Source: Pristionchus mayeri (lineage: Eukaryota > Nematoda > Chromadorea > Rhabditida > Neodiplogasteridae). From it: a stretch of 64,000 nucleotides of DNA. The stretch lies in contig BTRK01000004.1 of assembly GCA_036245805.1 (NCBI GenBank), positions 35,077,541 to 35,141,540 on the forward strand, given 5' to 3'. Position numbers and translations under genes: made by a program. The notes below the pieces were generated by a model. That model saw only the letters and a program-made list of their open reading frames with translations, was not told where the DNA came from and ran no database searches. This document shows positions 37,385 to 48,200 of the stretch, piece after piece. Every line of letters starts with the position of its first letter. The first letter of the stretch is position 1.

Positions 37385-38015
37385 TGTTCGATCAGAAAGG
37401 TCTTGTGGCATTGTGCCTCATGCATGTGCAACAAAAGCAATGGACTAGCATTGATTTTGATAGGCCTTTTCCGTGCTCAATTAACAAAGTGCAGGAAGCT
37501 TCTCAATGGAATGAGTTATTGTAGAGACTAGCAGCTTGTCTATTCAACCCAAACTTCGGCAACAACCTACCCATGGCGCGGGAGAAGTTGAAGTACACTT
37601 CGTGTGAAGTTCACTCAGAAGAAGGCGGATACAATCCCACGACCGCTGGTTATATCTCGGTTTCCGGTAATGAAGAAGGCAGAAAGAAACCCTGTGATCT
37701 ACTAGGCTCGCAGCCTTGTGATGATCAAAAAGTGTGTTGTATCTAGGAAGGTTGACTTTAGCATCTCGTGCACTTCTCGAAATTGTTTTGGAAGGAAAAC
37801 AATGTTTGTTCGTTTTTGAATATCATTATGATCCTCAGCACTAGTTCAAAACAAGGTGCTTCTTTAGCCGATTTCCATGTGGTTTTTATATTATTTGCCA
37901 TTTGAACAAAACTCGATACATTATCGCTCCTATGCTATGCCATTAACAATGCGATTTCCGTTACACTGTGGCTTGTACAACTACTCGATAATAGGGTGAC
38001 GATTAACGATAAATA

Positions 38016-39306
38016 CAGGGTGTCCAAAAAGTATTGTTACACGGATAAAACCATGTATCTTTCTTTAAAAGCAACATAGACAACTCAAACGGGGCACAGT
38101 ATTTATCAGTGACCATATGAACATAACAATGCACGATCACTCGATCTGGCCTCCATTGGCCGCGATGACCTCTCTGAGACGACGAGGGACCGAGTCGATG
38201 ACGGCCCGCAGGTAAGGGACGTCGATCTTCTCCCATGCCTTGAGAAGGGCTGCCTTGAGGGAATCGCGGTTCTTGTGGCGAGTAGAGCAGGCCTCCTTCT
38301 CCAACACTGACCAAATGCTGAAGTCCAGAGGGTTGAGATCGGGGGAGTTCGAGGGCCATTCCTCACTCGAGATGAAGTCGGGCAGATGGGCGCGACACCA
38401 TGCCTGCGTCACTTTTGCCGAGTGAGCAGGCGCTGAATCCTGTTGGAAGGTCCAGCGAGCCCCTTTGAAGTGGGAGCGGGACCAGGGGAGAAGGGCCTTC
38501 TGGAGAATTGCCCTGGTGTAGTACTCCTTGTTGATCTTGACCCCGGGATCCACGAACACGAGAGGAGTCTTGCCCGTCGAGCACACACCAGCCCAAACCA
38601 TCAGTGCCTGGGGGTGGGCAATGCGAGAGATGGTTCTACCTCTGGCGTCAGCTTGCTGAGGAGACTTGGCGATGATCCTGGTGTTCTGACTGTTGTAGAC
38701 CTCCTCGACTGAGAACAGCTTCTCGTCAGAGTAAACGGTAGTCAAGTGCTCCCCACGATCGGCCCGCTGAAGGAGCAGCTTGCATCTCTCCAGGCGCTTC
38801 TGCTTGTGGACATCAGTGAGGCCATGGCCCTTTCTCATCTTGTAGGGATAGGACTTGAGAAGAGAATGAACGATGGCACACACGGATCCTTTGGAGATCT
38901 TGAGATCCTTAGCCATCTTCCTGATGGATCGTTTGGCATTGCGATTCACTCTCTTCTCCACGATTCTCCTGTTCTTCTGAGTGAGAGCGGTCTTGGGTCT
39001 TCCTGATCTTGGACGGTCCTTCGCAGTGCCCAACTGCTTGAAACGGGAGATGGTGCGATAGACTGTCATTCGGGAAATACGAAGCTTCCTCCTGATGGAA
39101 TCTGGGGGGTCGCCGAGGGTCCAAAGGTTGATAATAGTTTGACGATAGCGATTTGGACGAACCATGACTATGGGAAACTAATTAGTAGGTTCCCTCAACG
39201 CACCGAAGGGTGGGCTCAAACGTGTTATTACAGGTTTTGACAACTCGACCTACATGTTAAAAAAATTCGCGTTTCAAAAGTGTAACAATACTTTTTGGAC
39301 ACCCTG
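38016..39306. mobile_element. Intact maT-type mariner transposon
   Basis: A 1291 bp element with perfect 27 bp terminal inverted repeats (38016-38042 and 39280-39306) beginning CAGGGTGTCCAAAAAGTATT. It is flanked by TA dinucleotides at 38014-38015 and 39307-39308, the Tc1/mariner target duplication. It contains one uninterrupted transposase gene on the minus strand. Matched ends, an exact target duplication and an open transposase indicate a recent insertion. Confidence 0.95.
38137..39165 (-). CDS. Tc1/mariner-superfamily transposase, DD37D (maT)
   Basis: A single-exon protein of 342 aa, the usual length. The N-terminal half has two helix-turn-helix segments (PDSIRRKLRISRMTVYRTIS, then a second after residue ~70) joined by the GRPKT linker that contacts the inverted repeats. 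The catalytic triad is visible: D in VYSDEKLF, D in TFQQDSAPAH, and D in NSPDLNPLDFSIW, with 37 residues between the second and third, which defines the maT (DD37D) group rather than mariner DD34D or Tc1 DD34E. It cuts and pastes the element at TA sites. No stop, frameshift or missing catalytic residue is seen, so it may be active. Codon use is more GC-rich than the surroundings. Confidence 0.95.
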   Translation of the reverse strand: MVRPNRYRQTIINLWTLGDPPDSIRRKLRISRMTVYRTISRFKQLGTAKDRPRSGRPKTALTQKNRRIVEKRVNRNAKRSIRKMAKDLKISKGSVCAIVHSLLKSYPYKMRKGHGLTDVHKQKRLERCKLLLQRADRGEHLTTVYSDEKLFSVEEVYNSQNTRIIAKSPQQADARGRTISRIAHPQALMVWAGVCSTGKTPLVFVDPGVKINKEYYTRAILQKALLPWSRSHFKGARWTFQQDSAPAHSAKVTQAWCRAHLPDFISSEEWPSNSPDLNPLDFSIWSVLEKEACSTRHKNRDSLKAALLKAWEKIDVPYLRAVIDSVPRRLREVIAANGGQIE

Positions 39307-39308
39307 TA

Positions 39309-40317
39309 TATGAACTCACTTTATTACTCGTCCATCGTGCACTTGTTCCCAGACATGGTTGAGCAGTTATTTACTCTTCTGGATCCGTGCCAGTCAGAGA
39401 TCTTCTGAATTAGCGCCGAACTGGATCTACGAACGACATTAGCAACCCACACTTATTCTTTCGCCAAATTGGATTGTCACCGGATGCCGTTCTAGGCTGT
39501 GGTGAATGGACATATTTTCCGCAAACATCAGCGGCTGCTCGGGCATGAGAAATTGTCCCATGAAAATGTACCGGAAAGTGCGACACAGTTTAGTCATCCA
39601 CATTGCTGATAAAAGTGAAAAATATGACTTGTTCTTTGAAGAACCGTGGAGTCATAGAGACGAAACGCTCCCATCAGTAATTGGAATTCGCCGAGTGCAA
39701 TTGTGACCGAGTCAAAGCTGCACCAATTCTCACAATTCTAGCGTTTTCATAGCGTATAATGCTCGAAATTTCCCTTCACAGTTGCCAATTGACCAATCTT
39801 AGGTAAGTGCTCCGACATTCTCAAACCACCGGCCAAAGTCGCATGATGTTGTTGTGATTTTGTTTCTCGACTGAAGGTGATCTTGATCTGTACTTGCCCT
39901 ATCATATTGACCATTTCCTAAGATCCTCTCCATCTCACTATCTCTCTCCCTCGGTTAGCGCGCACTCGCTTTGTTACTCGCACTCTAAAAAGTATAGAAT
40001 AAGAGTGTGAGTTAGGGGTGTAAGATGCGCGAAAGAGTCAATCAGTTTATAGATAAGTGGAACTGAGCCCCGGTCAGCAGCTGATCACGATTTCTGCGAT
40101 TTTCATCAACCTGTATTCTCGAAAAATCTCGAATTAGATGAACCGGTGTGAATAGTCGCGTGGTCGCCACTTATCGCGAGATATTTGCCGTCCTATCTCG
40201 TGAATTTTTCGAAAGATATCTTCTTATCTCGCGAGATTTCGAGAATTCTCTTATTGGAAAAGCTTTGTTTCATACGCAAATGAGCTCATCTGATCGAAGA
40301 AACAGCTTTATCCAACA
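39309..40317. other. Intergenic, no gene seen
   Basis: A 66-codon open stretch at 39506-39706 has no splice or motif support. Repeated GAGATTTCGAGAA-like pieces at 40120-40250 resemble the arm sequence of the adjacent foldback element. Confidence 0.4.
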
Positions 40318-40325
40318 AGAGCATC

Positions 40326-41777
40326 TAGTGTTGCGCTGGCGATCTAAATCTTCCCGATCTTTCAGCTCAAAAAGTTCGACCAGCCAGCTCAAAGTGATCG
40401 ACGAGGAATGTCAAACGATCAGATTTGGAGAGATCGTTTTGAAACATAAAACGATCGATCAGATTCAGAGAGTTTGTTTTTGTTTTCGAAAGTGATCGAT
40501 CATTTTTCAAAAGATCACATTTCGAAAAATACTCAATTGGATCGGTTTCATCGATCTAGATCATTTTTGATCGAGATGTTATTGCTATTCAGATTCAGAG
40601 AGAATTCTGGTAAGTTTCAGAAATGTTTAACATACAAATCGCTTCTTTCCAATCGATTTGAATTACATCAAAATCTTTCCTTATCAAAATGTCCTGTGAG
40701 AACAGTCAACTAGCGATAACTCGGTTATGAATTGATATCATAGTTGCCCAACACTGGCGGCGAGGTGATTTCCGACCATGAACCCTATTCATGGTTTCGC
40801 ACTCCTCCCCCCGATTTGAGGGGAGCAATGCGAAACGACGTAGGTTCATGGTCAAAAATCGATCAGTAGGTCAATGGCAGGGCAAGACTAGGTACCGTAC
40901 CCAAACGATAGTGCAGTACTCCAGATACCATGCCCAATCGATTATACAGTATCCACGTGACTACTGTAACCCAGTTCCGTGGGTCAGATTCTTCAGTAAC
41001 AAGAGATACGGTATAAAACTATAAAATAATTTTACTTTCGATTTTGAATTTTTAGAAAAATGTTTGATCCAAGGAACTGGATCTGACACAAGGAACTGGG
41101 TTATGGTAGTCAATTTGTTACTGTATCATCCATTGGGCATGGTGCCAGGGCTTTTTAAAAATAAAGTTAGTTTGCAATAATCGTGGATTACGGTAGAGGT
41201 ATACGGTACTGTACTATCGAATACCTAGTCTTGACCTACCGATCGATGTTTGGCCGCGACCCTTCGTCGTTTTGCACTACTCCCCTCAAATCGAGGGGAG
41301 CAGTGCGAAACCATGAATAGGGGTCATGGGGGTCGCCGCCGGCGTGGGAAACTATGGTTATTATACAATGCGGCGTTGTCAATAAGGCATAATCAGGAAG
41401 CTCCTCCTGCGTTCTGATTTTGCTGGCATTCAAATCGATTGGAAAGAAGCGATTTGTATGTTAAACATTTCTGAAACTTATCAGAATTCTCTCTGAATCT
41501 GAATAGCAATAACATCTCGATCAAAAATGATCTAGATCGATGAAACCGATCTAATTGAACAGTTTTCGAAATGTGATCTTTTGAAAAATGATCGATCACT
41601 TTCGAAAACAAAAACAAACTCTCTGAATCTGATCGATCGTTTTATGTTTCAAAACGATCTCTCCAAATCTGATCGATCACTTTCCCCACAAAGTGATCGA
41701 TCACATTCCTCGTCGATCACTTTGACCTGACCGGTGGAAGATCACTTTTCACTTTTTAGATCACTTGCGCAACACTA
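40326..41777. mobile_element. 1.45 kb foldback hAT-like element
   Basis: Termini TAGTGTTGCGC and GCGCAACACTA are flanked by the exact 8 bp repeat AGAGCATC (40318-40325 and 41778-41785). Long inverted arms (about 40440-40680 against 41410-41660) would fold into a large hairpin; the centre contains a second nested inverted repeat (GGTTTCGCACTCCTCCCC.. and its complement). No transposase is seen: the open frames in the two arms are mirror copies of each other. Termini and target duplication fit the hAT superfamily. Confidence 0.85.
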
Positions 41778-42067
41778 AGAGCATCCTTTCAACGACTTAC
41801 TTCGTTGCATGGTAGGCTAGCGTGACACAGCCCCGCGTGCGGATTTTCTCCTCGCGTAGTACTTTGATCTGTCAATATGACGCATACAGATCACTTTCCC
41901 TGACTTGCGGAAAGGATACATCTCCGACACTCTCCTCCCCTCGATCTGATCAGTTTTTCTCCTCGTTGTAATTAGTGCATTCCAATTAGGATGTCGTCAT
42001 AGTGTTGATAACTTGGCACGTTCCCTGCCCACCCCTGCACCTGACTCGTTCCAAGTGTCTTTCACCG

Positions 42068-42176
42068 GGTTGACTTCGTGGGAAATGATCTCCTCATTCT
42101 GCACACTCTCTAGCCGATTTGACCGGTGAGAGAGCACCCAGAATGAAGAGAATCATTTCTTACGAAGCCAACCTTA
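42068..42176. mobile_element. CT/GA hairpin element with 9 bp direct repeats
   Basis: An extended palindrome, GGTTGACTTCGTGGGAAATG.. to ..CATTTCTTACGAAGCCAACC, whose core matches the dispersed CT/GA hairpins. CTTTCACCG occurs on both sides (42059-42067 and 42177-42185), consistent with a target-site duplication. It lies 80 bp before the bestrophin start. Confidence 0.65.
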
Positions 42177-42256
42177 CTTTCACCGACCTTGCGCATGTTA
42201 CTACTGCCTTTCCCTATCGATTTCCGCGAGCATATGTGCTGTATTCGACCTTGTAG

Positions 42257-45200
42257 ATGACAGTTTCCTACAGTTTCGACGTTTCTCGCAACTCGTGGTT
42301 CTTCCCGCTGAAAGTGCTGTTTCGATGGAGAGGTTTGTGATTATTTCGAACAGTTTTCTTGCTAGGGCAACGCTTTTTTTGCGCGATTAGTGACACATTT
42401 GAACGGGATTGATGAGAAACCGGTCGCTATAGGGTTCTACTAGAGATGACCGGTGCTTCCGTTGTTTAGCGAATGCGAATGGGCACTCAATGAGTGGAAT
42501 ATCCCGGAAGACAATTTGAATCACCAAAGGCACAATTCGACTACGAGGGGGGGGGGCGGCATTACACGTACCATTTTCATTTTTTGATCTAATAACCGGG
42601 AAGGTAAATTCTTACATCGAGAATGCGCGTCAAACAGCGCGACCTTTACCACATTCCAAGAATGTCAGCTGATTTCGTGCTAAAACAACGTGATAAGTGC
42701 GATTGGAAACGAGTGAGATGTGTGATGCTGAAACTGTTCACTTTTCGTTGTCATTACGTTTCTTCCATCAACCACTAAAATTCGAGGCAATTTCAGAAAA
42801 AAAAGATTGAAATGGCAGTATAAACAACAGATGAGTCTTTACAGGTTCCGTTTGGAAGTCGGTTTGGCGCGAAATGCTAATGTGGTTAATCATGTACTAC
42901 ATGGTGATGGCGCTCTACCGTACCGAATACATTTTATCCTCTGATGGTCAAAGGTAAACGGTCCGCGAGTGAAGTTTCCAAAGCAACTATTTCCAGGATA
43001 TTCGAGCTGTTCTGCATATATTTGCGTAGTCACTCGGAGTGGATTCCGCTGAATATTTTGCTTGGTTGGAGGTTTAAAAATAGTTTAAAAATATTTTAAA
43101 CATCTTAGGATTCTTCGTAACGATGGTGTTAACACGATGGAGGCAGATGTTTATGAATCTCGGATTCATTGAAAAGTGAGTGGCTGTGCAATGAAGAATT
43201 TCCGAATCAACACTCTTTGCAAAATCATTCCGATAACTTTCCTGCAATATTCATATGTATGATTGTAAATAACTGGCTGGAATTGTATCGATTACAATCA
43301 TTCTCGAATAGAGAAGATCGTTGTGTTGGACTAGAAAACAAATACTTGGCAGTTGGTGGGATGATCTCCATTGGATGATAGATAACCTTCCGGGTGATAA
43401 CCAATAATAGTACTTTATTCCAGTAAAAACACGGGGAAGGGATATTTGGTTATCACCAGACAATGATTATTAAGTAAACGCATATTCGTTCAGCGCAGCG
43501 CACGCGATCGCTACGCTCTTCAAGCATGTCGATGATGAGGATCTGCTCTCGAGAAGGGCGATAATCAGATACTTATGTCTCACGCAGGTATGCTCATCCA
43601 ACTAGAACATGGAAAGTAACCAAGGACGAAGCTGTATTGCACGTGAATTCAACGCTCTTGCTACGAATGAGAGAAATGTAAAGGCGGGTGCGCAAAAGAC
43701 TGCATAAGAAAGGGGCTAGTGGAATGTTGGACGTAAAAGCAGTGGTGCATTCGAATTTGTATTAACGCTTTCATTGGAATTTATTTCCCGATGGGGAAAC
43801 TGTTGACATATCGATTTTCACAATTCTAATAGTTAAGGCACATTGTGCTAACTTTCGCGTCGACTACACTCCAATGCTAGAATTTCCTCTAAAAGTGCAA
43901 TGGTAAACTAACGATTCGCCAACCCATCAATCACTGGGGAATTCCCCTTGATAGTAAATTGCAAATGATGAGTATGAAAGATCGTTCGTTCAATGGCCAA
44001 GTGTTGAAAACAGTAAGGTCACACGCCTTCGGGAACGAAAGAGTAACGATATTTGCCAGAGTTCGATAATAAGTTTCTTCATTCTACACTAAGATTGAGA
44101 GCAAAGTATAGTGACTGAATATTGATTGCTCTAATGAAAAGTTACAAATCAAGCGTTACTTAGAACTCAAATCACCAAGTCAAGCGTTACTGAAAAGATG
44201 TCGCAAGGTCAATTCACTGCTTTAGGTGATGGTATTCCGCGATATCTCGCTCAAAGTGCGCAAGCGATTTCCCAACTTGGATTCTCTCGTCAAGGCAGGT
44301 TCGTTTGTGTAATGAATCAATGGAGTTGATATCGAAAACATCAATCGTCGAAAAATTTAATTCAAGTGTGAAACTCATGTTCAAATTGAAACATGCGAGG
44401 AAATTTCAGGTTTCATGGAAGAAGAGGAGAAGGACTTGTTCGAGAAAGTGAAGACAAAGTTCAATAGGTACTGGGTGAGTACTTCAAGTTCTTCTCTTGC
44501 GATAAAAGAGAAAAAGGTTCAACCATCTAAGCGAGTTTATAGTTTTTAAGTTACGACTACGTTAGAATCAGAAGTCTGGAATCCTGAAAATTACCAAATA
44601 TTAAGATTCCTTTCAACTGGGCCTGCTCCCTAGCGATGAAGGCTCGACAGACGGGCAAGCTCAATGGAGACAACTACCTTTCCAACTTCTACCAAGTGCG
44701 AGTGCTGATACAAAAAATATGCGAAAACATTGCACTTACAGGAGCTTAAAAATTACCGAACATCGCTGCAGTTGCTCATCAACTTTGACTGGGTGCCCGT
44801 GCCTCTCGCATATCCTCAGGTGCGAATTAATAACTTTTTCGGCAACAAATCATCATAACATGCCTACCTTATTTCGAGCGTTGTTCAAATTCCCTTGATC
44901 TAGCTACAAAGGAAGATAACATTTAGAGAGAGACTTAAGGACAAATCCATTGAGATAATTGTTTTCAGCTCGTGATCTGCATCGTGCGTGTCTACTTCCT
45001 CCTCTGTCTCGTCTCTCGTCAGTTCATCGTAGGCAAGGAAGCGCCCATTCGGAGTGTCGTGAGTATTTTATCTTTCTGTATTCCTTTTCCGCTGAAACTT
45101 TTGATACCCATTCCATGGGACTCCCAAGTATTCACCCGTAATTACTCGCCATTAAACTCATTGATTTATTCATTTAGCATAAAACGCCAATCCTGAGCCA

Positions 45201-48200
45201 ATCGATCAATCATTTCATTCCCGTTGTTCATTCATCTGTGAAACATATGAGACTGTTCGCCTAAGAATCGAGCAAAAAGTGTGAAGTTTGGCACAGCAAA
45301 AATGATCAATTTTCTGAAACTCTGCCTATGGGGGTTCTCGAGGATGCTGATAACGATGGGCACATTCATTTTGTACTAGACGTCGCCATTAAGGCCAGAC
45401 GACGTTCCGTCGAAAACATTTTCGTGAATATTTCAGTTCCAGAGGTAGATAAAAATAAGTGAAATCGTTTTCCAAGGTATTTTTTGATGGCGATCACGCC
45501 CAGCAATTTTATTTTTTTTTACTTCAAAAATAAATTTATTAGAATTATTAAAATCGCAACAAATAAAAAAAGGTGTGTTGTAACTGCATTCATTCGAAAG
45601 GGAATTCTAAGAGGAGTTCAAATTTGTATTTCTTTTATTTTTTATCCATTCGACTTTTTCGCAATTGAATTAATTGTGCATAAAATTGAGCCTCTGACTC
45701 TCTGTGCCCTCTCTTCTTTCCTTTCTATCTCGTTTTCCCTCTGGCAGAGCCAGGGATTATTGGGTCGATGGCGACGAGAGACTCGGGTAGATCAAGAAGG
45801 GGTCACCCAATTTTCACAATTTTGAGGCAGAATTAATTCAATTGCGAAAAAGTCGAATTGATAAAAAATAAAAGAAAAATATATTTGAATTCCTCTTAGA
45901 ATTCCCTTTCGATTGGATGTAGTCACAACACACCTTTTTTATTTGTTGCGATTTTAACAATTCTAATAAATTTATTTTTTAAGTAATACAAAAATAAAAT
46001 TGATGGGCGTGATCGCCATCAAAAAATACCTTGGAAAACGATTTCACTTATTTTTATCTACCTCTGGAACTGAAATATTCACGAAAGTGTGTTTTCGACG
46101 CAACGTCGTTTGGCGTTAATGGCGACTTCTAGTACAAAATGAATGTGCCCGTCGTTATCAGCACCCTCGAGAACCCCCACATGCAGAGTTTCTGAAAATT
46201 TATCATTTTTTCTGTGCCATACTTTGCTCGATTCTTACGCGACCGGCCTCATATTCAAACTTGTCTGAAAAAATTGTTTTTCCTACAGTGAGAGATCACG
46301 CTAATTGAACAAGCTCATTATTACCTAGTCATATTATAACAATTCCAAACTTCAATAATCAGGGGATTTTTGAAATCGAAATTTCAGATCGATCTCCACT
46401 TCCCGCTCATGACCGTGCTCCAGTTCCTCTTCTACGTGGGCTGGATGAAGGTATAGTTTATTGATTTCGTATTTTTTTGTAGTTCCCTCGTATTCCATCA
46501 TTTATCGAATGATCATTCAGCCCATGCTGCTCAATCATTCTAGAAACCTAATAAAAATGAAAATATGAAAATGACAGGTAGCTGAGAGTCTGCTAAATCC
46601 GATGGGCGAAGATGACGATCACTTCGAGCTGAACTACCTCATCGATAGGAACATCGAGGTCAGCGGGGTTCTTCATAATTGTTATGTGAAGCATGAGGTT
46701 TCATAGCACCAGCACTAGGTCGGATGAGAACTATGACGTCATCCCGAGTTTGATATAGCAAAAGCGGAATGACATCTCAGTTCACATCTGACGTAGCACC
46801 TAATGCACGCTGCGAAAATATAATAAGCAATTTGTGCACTTCAGACGGGCTTGCTTATCGTCGATGATACGTTCGGAGTGATTCCGCCCATGCAGATGGA
46901 CAGATTCAAGGTAGGTCACACTCAATTTGAATGTTAAGATTCAGAATTTATCAGGGCAGTTGCCATTATTGGCTAAAGAGGCACCTATTCTTTGAGTATT
47001 ACTGTACTTCGTTTGAACACAAACGGAAACGATTGGCTGTCTAAAGTTCAGGATTCCTTATTATTCAGAACCAGCCCGAGCCGATGTACACGGAGGAAAC
47101 GGCGCCGAAGGGCGGTGATGCCTACGCAGGATTCAATGGATCAGTGGCGCATATCATGTAAGATTTGTTTTGTATCATTCAAGGTATAGATGTTCTAGTA
47201 TCTATTCACTCATTTGCTTCTAATCGGTTTCTGTAGGTTCAAATCGGGAAGTGACGGAAGTGGTTAATAATGTGTTGAGCGAGTCACAACTTTAAAGAAA
47301 ACATATTGATTCAGAGTGGCACACGAGGCAGAAAGCGTGCCGATGAAACTTATATGCACCGATGAATTGAGTCCGGCCAGTTTCTCGATATTTTTTGATA
47401 TTTTTAAACAAAAGTACTCGTCGATTTCTCAAAAAAATGAGGTGATAAAATGATTTGCTTTCAGTCTCGAGTTTCGCTCGCCGCTCCTTCTGTCGCAGGC
47501 AAGATTAGTTCGACGATGAGGAGGCGGTTTAGTAGGTATGCCAATCCTATCATCTCAGAGAAATACTATGCAACATGTTCGAAGAGCCATTTCTCGTAGG
47601 ATTCACTCGTGAGCCAATGATGCTGGAAAATTATGTCGGAATACAATACGCATTTTGATCAGGGGTTCATCTCGCCGAGGAAGCACTGCAATGCAGATTC
47701 CACAAGTTGTAGTGACAAAAGCTTCGGGAGAGGCGCCGCTCACCAGGGCGAGAGTTGATTCCATTACGAAAAAGAGAGGTAAGTACGTTTGTTTCTCTCT
47801 TTACTCATCTTTGCCAATGCTCGAATTATGAAATTATTGCATTATTGCCAGACGTTATTCGAACTGGTTCCTACGATTCGATCGACACTACTGACTTCGC
47901 CAATCCATTTATGAGCTCGGCAGCTTCCGAGAACGTCCGCCGATACATCGGTTTGTATCGCATTTTATCCATGCTTTCAAGCAATCTATCTCCGACTTTT
48001 GGTTTGACACGAGTTTCAATGGCCCTTTCAGGGACTCAACGCTCGATTTCAGCATCTACTAATCGTCGAAATTCCACGCTGGACGTCGTCTCGGAGGAGA
48101 CGAATCTGTCGAGGCCAGACTCAGGTATCTAAACTCTGTCTGTTGAGTCAAATCACGCATATTATACGGATTATTGCATTGTTATTATACCAATGTTAAT

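Noticed and set aside
40474..41617. Mirror-image open frames beginning MFLFSKVIDHF on both strands
   Set aside because: They are the two arms of the foldback element; identical protein on both strands reflects the palindrome, not two genes.
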